This document shows positions 52,438-60,413 of a stretch of DNA of 64,000 nt, in pieces. The notes under the pieces were generated by a model. The model was given only the letters and a program-made list of their open reading frames with translations. It did not search any database and had not been told where the DNA came from. The translations under genes were made by a program, and so were the position numbers. This DNA is from Phormidium tenue FACHB-1052. GTDB taxonomy: Bacteria; Cyanobacteriota; Cyanobacteriia; Phormidesmidales; Phormidesmidaceae. The stretch is taken from positions 124,001 to 188,000 of the forward strand of contig NZ_JACJQN010000005.1 in the NCBI RefSeq assembly GCF_014696675.1, written 5' to 3'. Each line of letters opens with the position of its first letter. Within the stretch, counting starts at the first letter, position 1.

Positions 52438-52647
52438 ATGGCGCAATACCTAAAACGGTGGGAGTCACCCCGGAAGCTGGGGCGCAATGCCAAAGGCCGA
52501 GGCGGCACCGCCCGCCAGCGACAGCTACAAAAACGACAGCAGACTTTGCGCAAGCGCCTTGGGGGGCGATCGCCATCAGATCAGACAAATACTCATCCGG
52601 GGGAGTCAGCGGCTCCCCTTTTTGCGATCTATCTGCGTCCTGTCTGA
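52438..52647 (+). CDS. Doubtful small basic protein
   Basis: A 69-residue frame starting MAQYLKRWESPRKLGRNAKG with a strongly basic, Gln/Arg-rich helical middle (RQRQLQKRQQTLRKRLGG). The first part looks like a genuine small nucleic-acid-binding protein, but the last third runs through a terminator-like hairpin (52600-52623), which is unusual for a real gene. It may be a short real peptide with a different end, or chance. Confidence 0.3.
   Translation: MAQYLKRWESPRKLGRNAKGRGGTARQRQLQKRQQTLRKRLGGRSPSDQTNTHPGESAAPLFAIYLRPV
52600..52623 (+). terminator. Terminator-like hairpin
   Basis: GGGGAG (52600-52605) pairs with CTCCCC (52613-52618), loop TCAGCGG, then TTTTT. It would end transcripts that read through from rplL or start at 52438. 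Confidence 0.7.
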
Positions 52648-52651
52648 GAGA

Positions 52652-54064
52652 CTAGCCAATCAGCAGCTCTTCTTCGGGATACTGCACAGAGGACGGCTTA
52701 GGATCGCCAAGCAGTGCCGCCATAAACAGCAGAACTCCCACCCGTCCCAAGTACATGGTGAAAGCGATCACGTATTTACCAAAATCAGAGAGGTCGGCGG
52801 TAATGCCGGTAGAAAGCCCCACCGTCGCAAATGCAGACACAGCCTCAAAGAAAATATCAATAAAGCTCACAGTTGGATTGGTAAGAGAGACTAAGGCAGT
52901 GGCTACAACGACCGCCAGGCCCGATCCTACGACCACAGAGATGGCTTTTAGCACCCGAGTCGTAGCAATCTGCCGCCGAAAAACCAGCACCTGCTCTTTA
53001 CCTTGAAGCGCCATGCGAGTGCAGGCTAGCAGAATACTAAGGGTAGTGGTTTTAATGCCGCCGCCGGTGCTGCCAGGGCTAGCCCCAACAAACATCAGGG
53101 CAATCATGATAAACAGTGAGGCGTTGCCCATCGCGCCAATGTCAATGCTATTAAATCCGGCGGTGCGGGTAATAACAGATTGAAACCAAGCCATCAACAG
53201 CTTGTACTGAGGAGCTACCGGACCCAAAGTGTCGGGGTTTTGGTACTCGATTAGAAACAAGGCCAGGGTGCCTAGTACCAAAAGCGCCGCGGTAGTGCTG
53301 GTAACAATCTTAAAGTGAAGGGAAAACGGGTTGCGGCAGCGATTACCGCTAAGGCGATTGCGGAGCCATGACAGGAACTCCATAATCACTTGGTAGCCAA
53401 TGCCTCCCAGGATGACTAGGGCGGTGATCACGGCGTTGACCCAGGGGTCGAGCGCATAGCCAACAATATTGTCTTTAAACAGGCCAAAACCCGCATTGTT
53501 GAAAGCGCTGACGCTATGGAACATAGAGAGCCATAGCCCGTAGCTAGGCCCGTAGTCTCGACTAAAAACTGGGTACAGACAAAATAGGCCCGTCAGTTCA
53601 ATCACCAGCGTCATGGCAATGATCGAGAGGATCAGAGGCTTGCCACCCGCCAAAACTGAGTTATCCATGGACTGCTGAATGGCGAGTCGTTCTCGCAGCC
53701 CTAACCGTCGCCCCAGCAGCAGTAGCAGGAAGGTGTTGACGGTCATGTAGCCTAAACCGCCGACCTGAATCAGCGCCAGAATGGCCGCTTCGCCAAAGTC
53801 GGAGAAGTAAGTACCTGTGTCGACTACAACCAGGCCGGTGACGCAGACAGCAGAGGTAGCCGTAAACAGGGCGACAAGGGGATCGCCCCAGCCTTGTTGA
53901 GTGCTAGAGACGGGCAGCGCCAACAAAAGGGTGCCAACGGCAATTAACACTAAAAAACCAAGGCATATGGTGCGCGGAACCGTCATCTGCATAGGTTGGG
54001 CTTTCCGCCAGACACGGAATAGAGAGGCAACCCTATATTTCCACGAGTTGACGCTCTCGACCAC
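52652..54064 (-). CDS. TrkH/KtrB-type potassium uptake membrane subunit
   Basis: Membrane-spanning K+ (or Na+-dependent K+) channel subunit of the Trk/Ktr superfamily, 470 residues. Four M1-P-M2 repeats with selectivity-filter glycines can be seen: SAVCVTGLVVVDTG, VSAFNNAGFGLF, VITRTAGFNSIDIG and FATVGLSTGITADL. Such subunits work with a RCK regulatory protein (KtrA/TrkA), whose gene is not in the window. The start is a GTG at 54064. Divergent from the methyltransferase gene (54 bases apart), so regulation may be shared. No truncation. Confidence 0.92.
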   Translation of the reverse strand: MVESVNSWKYRVASLFRVWRKAQPMQMTVPRTICLGFLVLIAVGTLLLALPVSSTQQGWGDPLVALFTATSAVCVTGLVVVDTGTYFSDFGEAAILALIQVGGLGYMTVNTFLLLLLGRRLGLRERLAIQQSMDNSVLAGGKPLILSIIAMTLVIELTGLFCLYPVFSRDYGPSYGLWLSMFHSVSAFNNAGFGLFKDNIVGYALDPWVNAVITALVILGGIGYQVIMEFLSWLRNRLSGNRCRNPFSLHFKIVTSTTAALLVLGTLALFLIEYQNPDTLGPVAPQYKLLMAWFQSVITRTAGFNSIDIGAMGNASLFIMIALMFVGASPGSTGGGIKTTTLSILLACTRMALQGKEQVLVFRRQIATTRVLKAISVVVGSGLAVVVATALVSLTNPTVSFIDIFFEAVSAFATVGLSTGITADLSDFGKYVIAFTMYLGRVGVLLFMAALLGDPKPSSVQYPEEELLIG

Positions 54065-54118
54065 TATGCCGCAAGATTTAACCGGCTAGCCACGCTGTTT
54101 TCTAGGTGTCGAGTTGTC

Positions 54119-54979
54119 ATGACCAATGCCTTGTACAAGAAGATCCAGACTTTCTATGACGACTCCTCTGGGCTGTGGGAGCAGATCTGGGGTGAGCACA
54201 TGCACCACGGCTACTACGGGGCCGATGGCCGTCAGCGCAAAAATCGTCGCCAGGCCCAAATTGATCTCATTGACGAGTGTTTGACCTGGGGGGGCATCAC
54301 CCAAGCGGAGACTATTCTCGACTGCGGCTGCGGTATCGGCGGCAGCGCCCTCGAATTGGCGAACCGGTACGGAGCCAGAGTAACCGGCATTACCCTCAGC
54401 CCAGTGCAAGCTGAGCGAGCCACAGAGCGGGCGATCGCGGCAAATTTGGGCGGCGATACTGCTCCCTGTGCGGCGTTTCAGGTTGCAGATGCTTTAAATA
54501 TCCCCTTTGCTGATCACAGCTTTGATCTGGTGTGGTCGATGGAGAGCGGGGAGCACATGCCCGATAAGGTGGCATTTTTGCAGGAGTGCTACCGGGTGCT
54601 GAAGCCAGGAGGCAAACTGCTCATGGCCACCTGGTGCCACCGCCCTACGGATTCGTTGGGCGGGCCATTGACCTGGCTAGAGCAGCGGCAGCTCGACTGG
54701 ATTTATCGCGTCTATGGCCTGCCCTACGTGATTTCTCTGCCTGACTATGAGGCGATCGCCCAAAACTGTGGCTTTAACCAGCTAAAAGCCGCCGACTGGT
54801 CGCTGGCGGTCGCTCCCTTTTGGGATGAGGTGATTGCCTCGGCCCTTAGCCCTGAAGGCCTAGCGGGGTTACTTCAGGCGGGGCCAGGTACCCTTCAGGG
54901 GGCGCTGGCGCTGGGGCCGATGCGCCAGGGGTTGCATAGCGGCCTAATTCGCTACGGGCTGCTGTGCGCAGTGCGCTAA
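54119..54979 (+). CDS. Gamma-tocopherol methyltransferase-like SAM methyltransferase
   Basis: SAM-dependent methyltransferase of 286 residues. The FYDDSSGLWEQIWGEHMHHGYYG block near residue 11 is characteristic of cyanobacterial and plant gamma-tocopherol (VTE4-type) methyltransferases and close relatives. The SAM-binding motif is ILDCGCGIGGSALELANRYG, followed by LVWSMESGEHMPDK and VLKPGGKLLMATWC. It probably makes alpha-tocopherol in the membranes, though related enzymes act on sterols or phytyl compounds. Start ATG 54119. Confidence 0.85.
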   Translation: MTNALYKKIQTFYDDSSGLWEQIWGEHMHHGYYGADGRQRKNRRQAQIDLIDECLTWGGITQAETILDCGCGIGGSALELANRYGARVTGITLSPVQAERATERAIAANLGGDTAPCAAFQVADALNIPFADHSFDLVWSMESGEHMPDKVAFLQECYRVLKPGGKLLMATWCHRPTDSLGGPLTWLEQRQLDWIYRVYGLPYVISLPDYEAIAQNCGFNQLKAADWSLAVAPFWDEVIASALSPEGLAGLLQAGPGTLQGALALGPMRQGLHSGLIRYGLLCAVR

Positions 54980-54994
54980 GCCAGACGACTCGAT

Positions 54995-55026
54995 AAAAAA
55001 GGGTGAGTTCTGTACAGAACTCACCC
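54995..55026 (-). terminator. Terminator of the SLH gene (26-base palindrome)
   Basis: GGGTGAGTTCTGT/ACAGAACTCACCC at 55001-55026 is perfectly self-complementary. An AAAAAA run at 54995-55000 becomes a T run on the minus strand, so it most likely ends the minus-strand SLH gene, 32 bases after its stop, and may also reduce readthrough from the convergent methyltransferase gene. Confidence 0.8.
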
Positions 55027-55057
55027 TGGAGTTAGGGCCTAGTTATATCTAGCTGAC

Positions 55058-56404
55058 CTACTGGGGTCGCGCAGCCGGGCAGTCAATGGCCCGCACGGCA
55101 ACGGCGGCGGTATAGTCGCGCAGCGCGTTGAAGTTGGGCGCAAAGTTAGTTCCGGTTTCGTTGAGGGGGGTTGCGATCGCGCAGAAGGCCGCCATCTGCC
55201 GAATCGTAGACTCGCCCCAGTGACCGCCAATGTCGGTGAAGGTGGGCGGGTTGCTGATATTGGGAATAATCCCCCGAGTGGTCTGGTCGATACCCGGCAC
55301 CGGGCTGGTGCTGGTGGAATCGCCCGCGCCAGCGTTAGCTCGAACCAGGGCCAGTTTATAGGTCATCGCCATCAGTTCGGCCCGAGAGACATTGTCGGTC
55401 GGGCGGAAATTGCCGGTGCCAGCGTCCCCCGTGACGATGCCCAACTGCTTAGCCTGCTGAATTTTGACCGCACTCCAGCGGTTGGCGGCTACGTCACCAA
55501 AGGGAGCACTAAAGACCGACTGGGGCAGGTTAGCCAGCACCGAGGTGGGCAGGACTTTCCGAGCGGTTTCCATCATGACAGAAACGGCCTGCTCGCGGGT
55601 GAGTGGTGCGGTGGGCCGGAAGGTGCCATCCTCAGAAAATCCAGCAATAACTCCTAGACTGGACGCACGGGTGATCTCAGCGGCATAGCGGTTGCCTCGA
55701 ATATCGTTGAAGGCCACGGCGGGCGGCGTCACGGGCGGCGTCACGACGGGAGGCGTGCCACCACCGGTTTGCCCGCCTTGAAGCTGCGCTAGGGTCAAGT
55801 CGTTGGTGAAGTACACCAGGTGCGAGCTGACGATCGCCCCGTTAAAGGTGCGCTTAGTCAGTGACCAGCCTGGGTTGAGATCGAGCTGCGTAAAGCCTGT
55901 GGGGCTAATGCCGTTGGCGCGACCAATAGTGATGCGATCGCGAGAAACAGTGCTGGGAGCAAACTGCAGCAGCAAATCACCGTCGCGCTGGTTGACCTCA
56001 AACCGCACCCCAGATAAGTCCTGGCCCGCCAAGCGGATAGCATAACCATTGGTGTCGCGCTGGAGGCGACAGACGCCCGTAAAGTCAAAGGTATTCCACA
56101 GGGCGTTTACTTGGGTGGGTTCAGCGCCGGGGTTGGCGATCGTCCAGCAGGGGGGGTTGGGCTGGAGCTGCTCCACAATATAGAGCCGGTAGGGTTGGGA
56201 AGTGCTACCCGGCACCGCAACCACCAAAAAATTGGCCGCATTGATAGCGACATTGCCAAAGGTCTGAGCTAGCTGCGTGCCCGTCTCGCGCACCGCAGGC
56301 TGAACTGAAGTGGAGTTAGGGGCAACGGCCTGCCCTGCTCCACTGACTACCACGAGGGTAGCCGCAGTCAGCGCAGCCATTTTCAACATTGACATAAGCT
56401 TCAT
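55058..56404 (-). CDS. DUF3747 and SLH-domain secreted protein
   Basis: A 448-residue exported protein. ATG 56404 opens a signal peptide (MKLMSMLKMAALTAATLVVV). Residues ~45-200 are the DUF3747-type domain (NAANFLVVAVPGSTSQPYRL, then YIVEQLQPNPPCWTIA), a Thr/Pro linker follows, and the C-terminal ~190 residues hold S-layer homology repeats (FNDIRGNRYAAEITRASSLG, FGDVAANRWSAVKIQQAKQL, FTDIGGHWGESTIRQMAAFC). In cyanobacteria SLH domains bind the peptidoglycan or its secondary polymer. Function unknown. A GTG six bases upstream is an alternative start. Upstream DNA contains a palindrome (56498-56514). Confidence 0.88.
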   Translation of the reverse strand: MKLMSMLKMAALTAATLVVVSGAGQAVAPNSTSVQPAVRETGTQLAQTFGNVAINAANFLVVAVPGSTSQPYRLYIVEQLQPNPPCWTIANPGAEPTQVNALWNTFDFTGVCRLQRDTNGYAIRLAGQDLSGVRFEVNQRDGDLLLQFAPSTVSRDRITIGRANGISPTGFTQLDLNPGWSLTKRTFNGAIVSSHLVYFTNDLTLAQLQGGQTGGGTPPVVTPPVTPPAVAFNDIRGNRYAAEITRASSLGVIAGFSEDGTFRPTAPLTREQAVSVMMETARKVLPTSVLANLPQSVFSAPFGDVAANRWSAVKIQQAKQLGIVTGDAGTGNFRPTDNVSRAELMAMTYKLALVRANAGAGDSTSTSPVPGIDQTTRGIIPNISNPPTFTDIGGHWGESTIRQMAAFCAIATPLNETGTNFAPNFNALRDYTAAVAVRAIDCPAARPQ

Positions 56405-56410
56405 TGTCAC

Positions 56411-56804
56411 CCGTCCTAGATAGCGATGTGTGATGGGGGGAATAGTTTCTCTACCTTAGCGCTGGCAATTGGGGGCAAACCTTTGACCTCAACCACTTAT
56501 CAGACCGTCTGATAGTCAAGCTGACGGCCCCATATCGGCGGCTGAATCTTAGTCACCCAGACTTAAAACCTGGATCGCTGGCCCTAAGCCAACCACGGCC
56601 AACGGTCACGACCAAACAAACTCTTCTAAGCTCAATCCAAACGAATTAAGTCAGCGAACCAACTCACGATTTAGCTTAGAAAAGCCGCCATTATTGTAGG
56701 GGTATGACCGCTATCGAACCCTGCTTTTCGCAGGAATTACTTAGGATTCGTTGCAAAACCTCACCCTACGGTTCTGTGTTTTCTTGGTTCCGTTAAAGGC
56801 GTTT
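56411..56804. other. Intergenic region with one palindrome
   Basis: Nearly 400 bases between two minus genes. TATCAGACCGTCTGATA (56498-56514) is the only clear structure; the remainder is A/T-richer and without an open frame of interest. Confidence 0.5.
56498..56514. promoter_or_regulatory. 17-base palindrome, possible TetR-type operator
   Basis: TATCAGAC-C-GTCTGATA is perfectly symmetric around one base, about 95 bases upstream of the SLH gene start. Its form resembles operators of TetR-family repressors, but no such regulator is next to it. Confidence 0.4.
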
Positions 56805-58796
56805 CTAGATTTGAAATTCGTCTAGGGAGGTTGGGGATAGCCCGGCAGGGGCGATCGCGCGACTGACCGAGGCCTTATAGCTTTCCTGTTGAGTGACCAT
56901 GTCCACAGAAATCGCCTCAAACCACGCCTCTAAGCAGCCAAAGGGAGCCGTTAGCTGTAAATTGCCCTCGAGCTGTCCCTGGCCGTTGGGCAGCAGATTG
57001 AGCAGCTGACGCGGCTCATCGGCCAGGGTGCGAGTTTGAGGGTCTGTAATCCACACCTTGAGGTATAAGCGGTTGGGATGAAAGGGTACCCGCAGCGTCA
57101 CAACTACTGGCTCACCTGCGGTCAGGTCACCCTCTGGCAGCTCTAGGGTGGGCATAGGCGGGGTCACCCTCTCTGGCGGCTCCTCGACCTCTGGGGCAAG
57201 CACCGCTGCCGCTGCCAAGTCCCGCAGGGTAGGGTCTTCATCTTCATAGATCACCACCTCGCCGGCAAAAGGGACAAACGGCGGTGGCTCAAGCGGGGTT
57301 TCTACCGGAGCTTCCACCGGGGCAGCGGCGACCTCGGTGCGCTGCTCGATCGCCTCTTGCTGAAGGTTTACGGCTAGCTCGTTGAGCCGATTCCAGAAGC
57401 GGTCTTGCAGCTTGAGGTCTCTGAACCCCATAGCCTCGTGGGAAATTAGCTGGGGTACTGCGTCGCGGGGTTTAGGGCTAGCACTAGGGGACGCCTGACT
57501 CGCCAAGACGGCAACGGGGTCGTCGGTCTGGGGCGGCGAAACAATGGGCGGTAAGCTTAGCCCCCGGACTGGCTCTGGGCTAGGCGTAGCGGGGGCGATC
57601 AGATCAGTACTGCGATCGCCGGGGGGCGGGGGAATAGGACGAGAGCGCCCCACCAGAGGCAGCGACGGTTGACGAGCCGCCGCCTCGTGGGGAGAGGGGT
57701 AGTAGATTTTGGGCGGCAGCTCAGGACTGTTGCGAGGCAAAGTGAGAATAGGTATCTGCCGAGGCGGTGCCGATCGACCGACAATGTCCCAGGTTTTGAG
57801 CTCAGGAGTGGGGGGCAGGGGAGAGGTCGGGTCTTCCTCTAGGTCTTCGGCCGGAAAGACAACATCTAGACCTGATTCGGTTTCACCCTGATTGGCGATC
57901 GCATCAAACAGCGAGGCCACATCCACCGTGACTGTAAATCGCTGTAGGGCGGCTATCTCCGTCCCCACAAAGAGCCCAACTTCCCCTAGCAACAGCCGGG
58001 TTGACAGCTGAGTGGGCACGGTTACGGTCAGCGTCATGGTGCTGGGCAGCATCGCCACCGCCAGCGGCACCGGAGCCATGGCCACAGTAACCGCCGTCTG
58101 AGGGTCTGATAACCGCAGCACCAGGGTTAGGGGTGGACAAGGCTCACCGTCAGAGGGGCCAGTCACCGTCGCCGTTAGCCCTAGGTTTTCGCCAGTACTA
58201 CCCAAGAGCGCGGTGTGGGGTAGTGTCAGCCCATAGGACAAGGGGTCTGTGACTGAGCTAGCTAGCCGGGTTTGAAACACGTCCATGGCAGCCGCTGCGG
58301 CCTGAAGGTCAATGACCGGCACCGGGGCCACCGCTGCGGCTCCGGCAGAGGGGGGGCGAGAGGCGGCGATCGCACCTAAGCCAGCACCGCCGTCGTCAAA
58401 CCAGTCACCATCGTCGGTAGAGTCTTGGGCTACCACCTGCAACTGCACCGCGTAGCACCAGGGCAGAGGGGCGTTGGCGTCTTCTGGGCTTGTCTCTGGG
58501 GCGATCGCACTAGCGCATTCAATTCCCCAAGTGCCCTCACCTAGACGGGTAAAAGGCATGACGACCATCAGGCCATTTTCGTTGATCTGGCCCTGGCGAC
58601 GCAGGGTACGATGCCGAGGGGGAACGCTTTGCGAATCGGGCAGCAGCTGGCCGATCTGAATCTGTACCGGGGTATTGGTGTGGCTGGTGTGGGCCATCAC
58701 TCGGTAGCGGCCCTCCAAAATTTCTACCTGGGAGGTGTCGAGGGGCAACCAGCTCTGGTCACCCTCCTTTTGCAGCAGAAATTCCCAATACTCCAT
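56805..58796 (-). CDS. Large conserved-looking hypothetical protein
   Basis: A 663-residue protein beginning MEYWEFLLQKEGDQSWLPLD, then EILEGRYRVMAHTSHTNTPV. The N-terminal 150 residues look like a folded domain; the middle has alternating Val/Ala-rich strands (LPHTALLGSTGENLGLTATV) and long Pro-rich linkers; a helical patch sits near RDLKLQDRFWNRLNELAVNL; and the last 120 residues form a second beta-rich domain (VVVTLRVPFHPNRLYLKVWI). I know similar cyanobacterial proteins of unknown function from their N-terminus, but no family name is certain. No signal peptide or membrane helix. Linkers suggest a scaffold. Confidence 0.7.
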   Translation of the reverse strand: MEYWEFLLQKEGDQSWLPLDTSQVEILEGRYRVMAHTSHTNTPVQIQIGQLLPDSQSVPPRHRTLRRQGQINENGLMVVMPFTRLGEGTWGIECASAIAPETSPEDANAPLPWCYAVQLQVVAQDSTDDGDWFDDGGAGLGAIAASRPPSAGAAAVAPVPVIDLQAAAAAMDVFQTRLASSVTDPLSYGLTLPHTALLGSTGENLGLTATVTGPSDGEPCPPLTLVLRLSDPQTAVTVAMAPVPLAVAMLPSTMTLTVTVPTQLSTRLLLGEVGLFVGTEIAALQRFTVTVDVASLFDAIANQGETESGLDVVFPAEDLEEDPTSPLPPTPELKTWDIVGRSAPPRQIPILTLPRNSPELPPKIYYPSPHEAAARQPSLPLVGRSRPIPPPPGDRSTDLIAPATPSPEPVRGLSLPPIVSPPQTDDPVAVLASQASPSASPKPRDAVPQLISHEAMGFRDLKLQDRFWNRLNELAVNLQQEAIEQRTEVAAAPVEAPVETPLEPPPFVPFAGEVVIYEDEDPTLRDLAAAAVLAPEVEEPPERVTPPMPTLELPEGDLTAGEPVVVTLRVPFHPNRLYLKVWITDPQTRTLADEPRQLLNLLPNGQGQLEGNLQLTAPFGCLEAWFEAISVDMVTQQESYKASVSRAIAPAGLSPTSLDEFQI

Positions 58797-59032
58797 AGTT
58801 CAAGCCCCAGTTTAAGTCCTGAGTTTAAAGTCTGTTTTGGGAGACAAGCCACCCATGATGCTTCAGGATACTCCCTAGCGGCAAACCTGCACTGTTACTC
58901 CAGCAAACATTCAGGCCCAAATCGTAGCAATGCCTACATTTTGAGAGAGATGGCTTTCTACCTCTCTACAGAGGGGGCGACCCTGGCCTCGCCCTACGCT
59001 ATAGAAGTAACCTCTAAGGAGATGATTACGTT

Positions 59033-59215
59033 ATGTCTATTGAAGATAGAGCCAAGGCCACTGCTAAAGACATTGAAGGTAAGCTTCAGGAAGGCGCTGG
59101 TAAGCTGACGGGCGATCGCGAAGCCCAAGCCAAAGGCAAAGCCAAGCAGGCTGAGTCCGATGTGCGCCACGGTGTAGAAGACGCAAAAGACAACGTCAAG
59201 CGCGCCATTGATTAG
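59033..59215 (+). CDS. CsbD family stress-response protein
   Basis: A 60-residue, highly charged, Lys/Ala/Glu-rich protein: MSIEDRAKATAKDIEGKLQE, then GAGKLTGDREAQAKGKAKQA. This is the CsbD layout, a general-stress protein of unknown biochemical role. TAAGGAGATGATTACGTT before the ATG contains a good Shine-Dalgarno. Monocistronic, followed by a hairpin terminator. Probably stress-induced as in other bacteria. Confidence 0.9.
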   Translation: MSIEDRAKATAKDIEGKLQEGAGKLTGDREAQAKGKAKQAESDVRHGVEDAKDNVKRAID

Positions 59216-59252
59216 GCATTGGTCGTTCTGCCTAAAGTCGTCTAATTTTATC

Positions 59253-59283
59253 AGCTCCGATCCATACAGGGTCGGAGCTTTTG
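59253..59283 (+). terminator. Terminator after the CsbD gene
   Basis: AGCTCCGA (59253-59260) pairs with TCGGAGCT (59272-59279) around an 11-base loop, followed by TTTGA. The short T run makes it moderate. Confidence 0.7.
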
Positions 59284-59374
59284 ATTGCAGAAAACAGCGG
59301 TGCTAACTACTAACCCCCTGGCGCGTTTAGCATCATTCTCAGCCCTACGCACCGGCGCTTTTAGCTCAATGTGC

Positions 59375-59728
59375 TTAGCCCAAAAGATCGTTTAGCTCGG
59401 CCTCGGTCGCCCGAAACCCAACCAGTATCGCCTGGCCGTCTTTGACAACCAGAGGGCGCTTCAGCAGCATGGCATCGTTAGTGAAGGCGTTGACCCATTC
59501 GGGGTCACCCCAGGTCTGCTTCTCATCTCCCAGCGCCCGGTAGGATTGCCCTGAGGTGTTGCGCATGGGTTTGCTGCCAAGGCTGTCTACCCAGGCCGCT
59601 ATCATGGCCCGGCTGGGAGGATGTTCTTTGGTGTCGACAAAGTCGTAGGCAATGGCGCGGCTATCTAACCATTGCAGGGCTTTTTTGCAGGTGCTACAGG
59701 TGGGAATGCCATAGACTGTTAGCGTCAT
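59375..59728 (-). CDS. Spx/MgsR-ArsC family reductase-like protein
   Basis: A 117-residue thioredoxin-fold protein of the ArsC/Spx family. The N-terminal redox motif is CSTCKKA (CxxC), followed by DFVDTKEHPPSRAMIAAW and the MLLKRPLVV motif; KRP(L/I) with its cis-Pro is typical. In Gram-positives Spx binds RNA polymerase; cyanobacterial members are of unclear function, and arsenate reduction is another option. Complete; minus strand. Confidence 0.88.
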   Translation of the reverse strand: MTLTVYGIPTCSTCKKALQWLDSRAIAYDFVDTKEHPPSRAMIAAWVDSLGSKPMRNTSGQSYRALGDEKQTWGDPEWVNAFTNDAMLLKRPLVVKDGQAILVGFRATEAELNDLLG

Positions 59729-59775
59729 AGCGATCGGGTAAGGGATAGGTTCAAGTACACCAGAAAACGGGGGTT

Positions 59776-59821
59776 AAAACGCCAAAAACGCCCCGGCGAT
59801 CGAGACGTTTTTGTAGCGTTT
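59776..59821 (-). terminator. Inverted repeat, likely terminator of cp12
   Basis: AAACGC and AAAAACG at 59777-59790 are complementary to CGTTTTT (59806-59812) and GCGTTT (59816-59821). On the minus strand the hairpin follows the CP12 stop by 28 bases and ends T-rich. Confidence 0.5.
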
Positions 59822-59848
59822 CAACCTCCCAAGAGGTAGCTCGTTAGC

Positions 59849-60076
59849 CTAGGTGTCGTACACTCGGCACTCGTCGGCTTCAGGGTTGTTGTCGCAGTAG
59901 ACTTCTAGAGAGTTTTTATCGGTGCCTTTCTCGCGCTGGTGAGACGCTTCTGCCTGAAGCTCTTCTACAGCATCCCAAGCAGCGGCGCACTCCTGGGAGC
60001 TGCCACCAGTGGCATCACAGGCGGCCCGGGCACCTTCAATTTCTTTTTCAATGCGCTCTTTGATGTTCTCGCTCAT
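59849..60076 (-). CDS. Calvin-cycle regulator CP12
   Basis: Redox-switch protein that joins GAPDH and phosphoribulokinase in an inactive complex in the dark. The 75-residue product from ATG 60076 is MSENIKERIEKEIEGARAAC, with the N-terminal Cys pair (C...EC, residues ~20 and ~29), a helical acidic middle and the C-terminal EVYCDNNPEADECRVYDT signature containing the second Cys pair. GAAAGGA lies upstream of this ATG, which decides the start against an upstream frame to 60136. All four Cys are present, so both disulfides can form. Thioredoxin (20124-20474) would be the reductant. Confidence 0.94.
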   Translation of the reverse strand: MSENIKERIEKEIEGARAACDATGGSSQECAAAWDAVEELQAEASHQREKGTDKNSLEVYCDNNPEADECRVYDT

Positions 60077-60413
60077 GTCCTTTCTTACCGTTTGTAAACA
60101 ACTAGCGGGGGCCTGTGGCCTGGTCAGCAGGGGCAAACTATGGTTTTAGATTGTCAGATCCCGACTCCAGGCTTAGTATACTGCACCGATTCAGAGGCTC
60201 TGGCGGTGAAAACTCTACCCCATAGAGGCAGGGTTACGCCCTTGACAGCCCCCCCGGCTGGCCCAGACGAGGTCAGTATAAGTACTCACTCTCCATTGTA
60301 CACATCTCCACCATGGCAGGGGTAACCGCTGAACATTCTGAGCCCAGGTCAATTTACTCAGGGGGAGGAGCAATCCGATCTAGACTGGAACCACCCAAGG
60401 AGGGGGCTATTCA
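60077..60413. other. Divergent promoter region between cp12 and the FIST gene
   Basis: About 340 bases without a supported gene. An open frame at 60140-60325 has no domain character. Promoters for both divergent genes must lie here, but I see no unmistakable boxes. AGGAGGG just before 60414 is a good ribosome site for the FIST gene. Confidence 0.45.
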
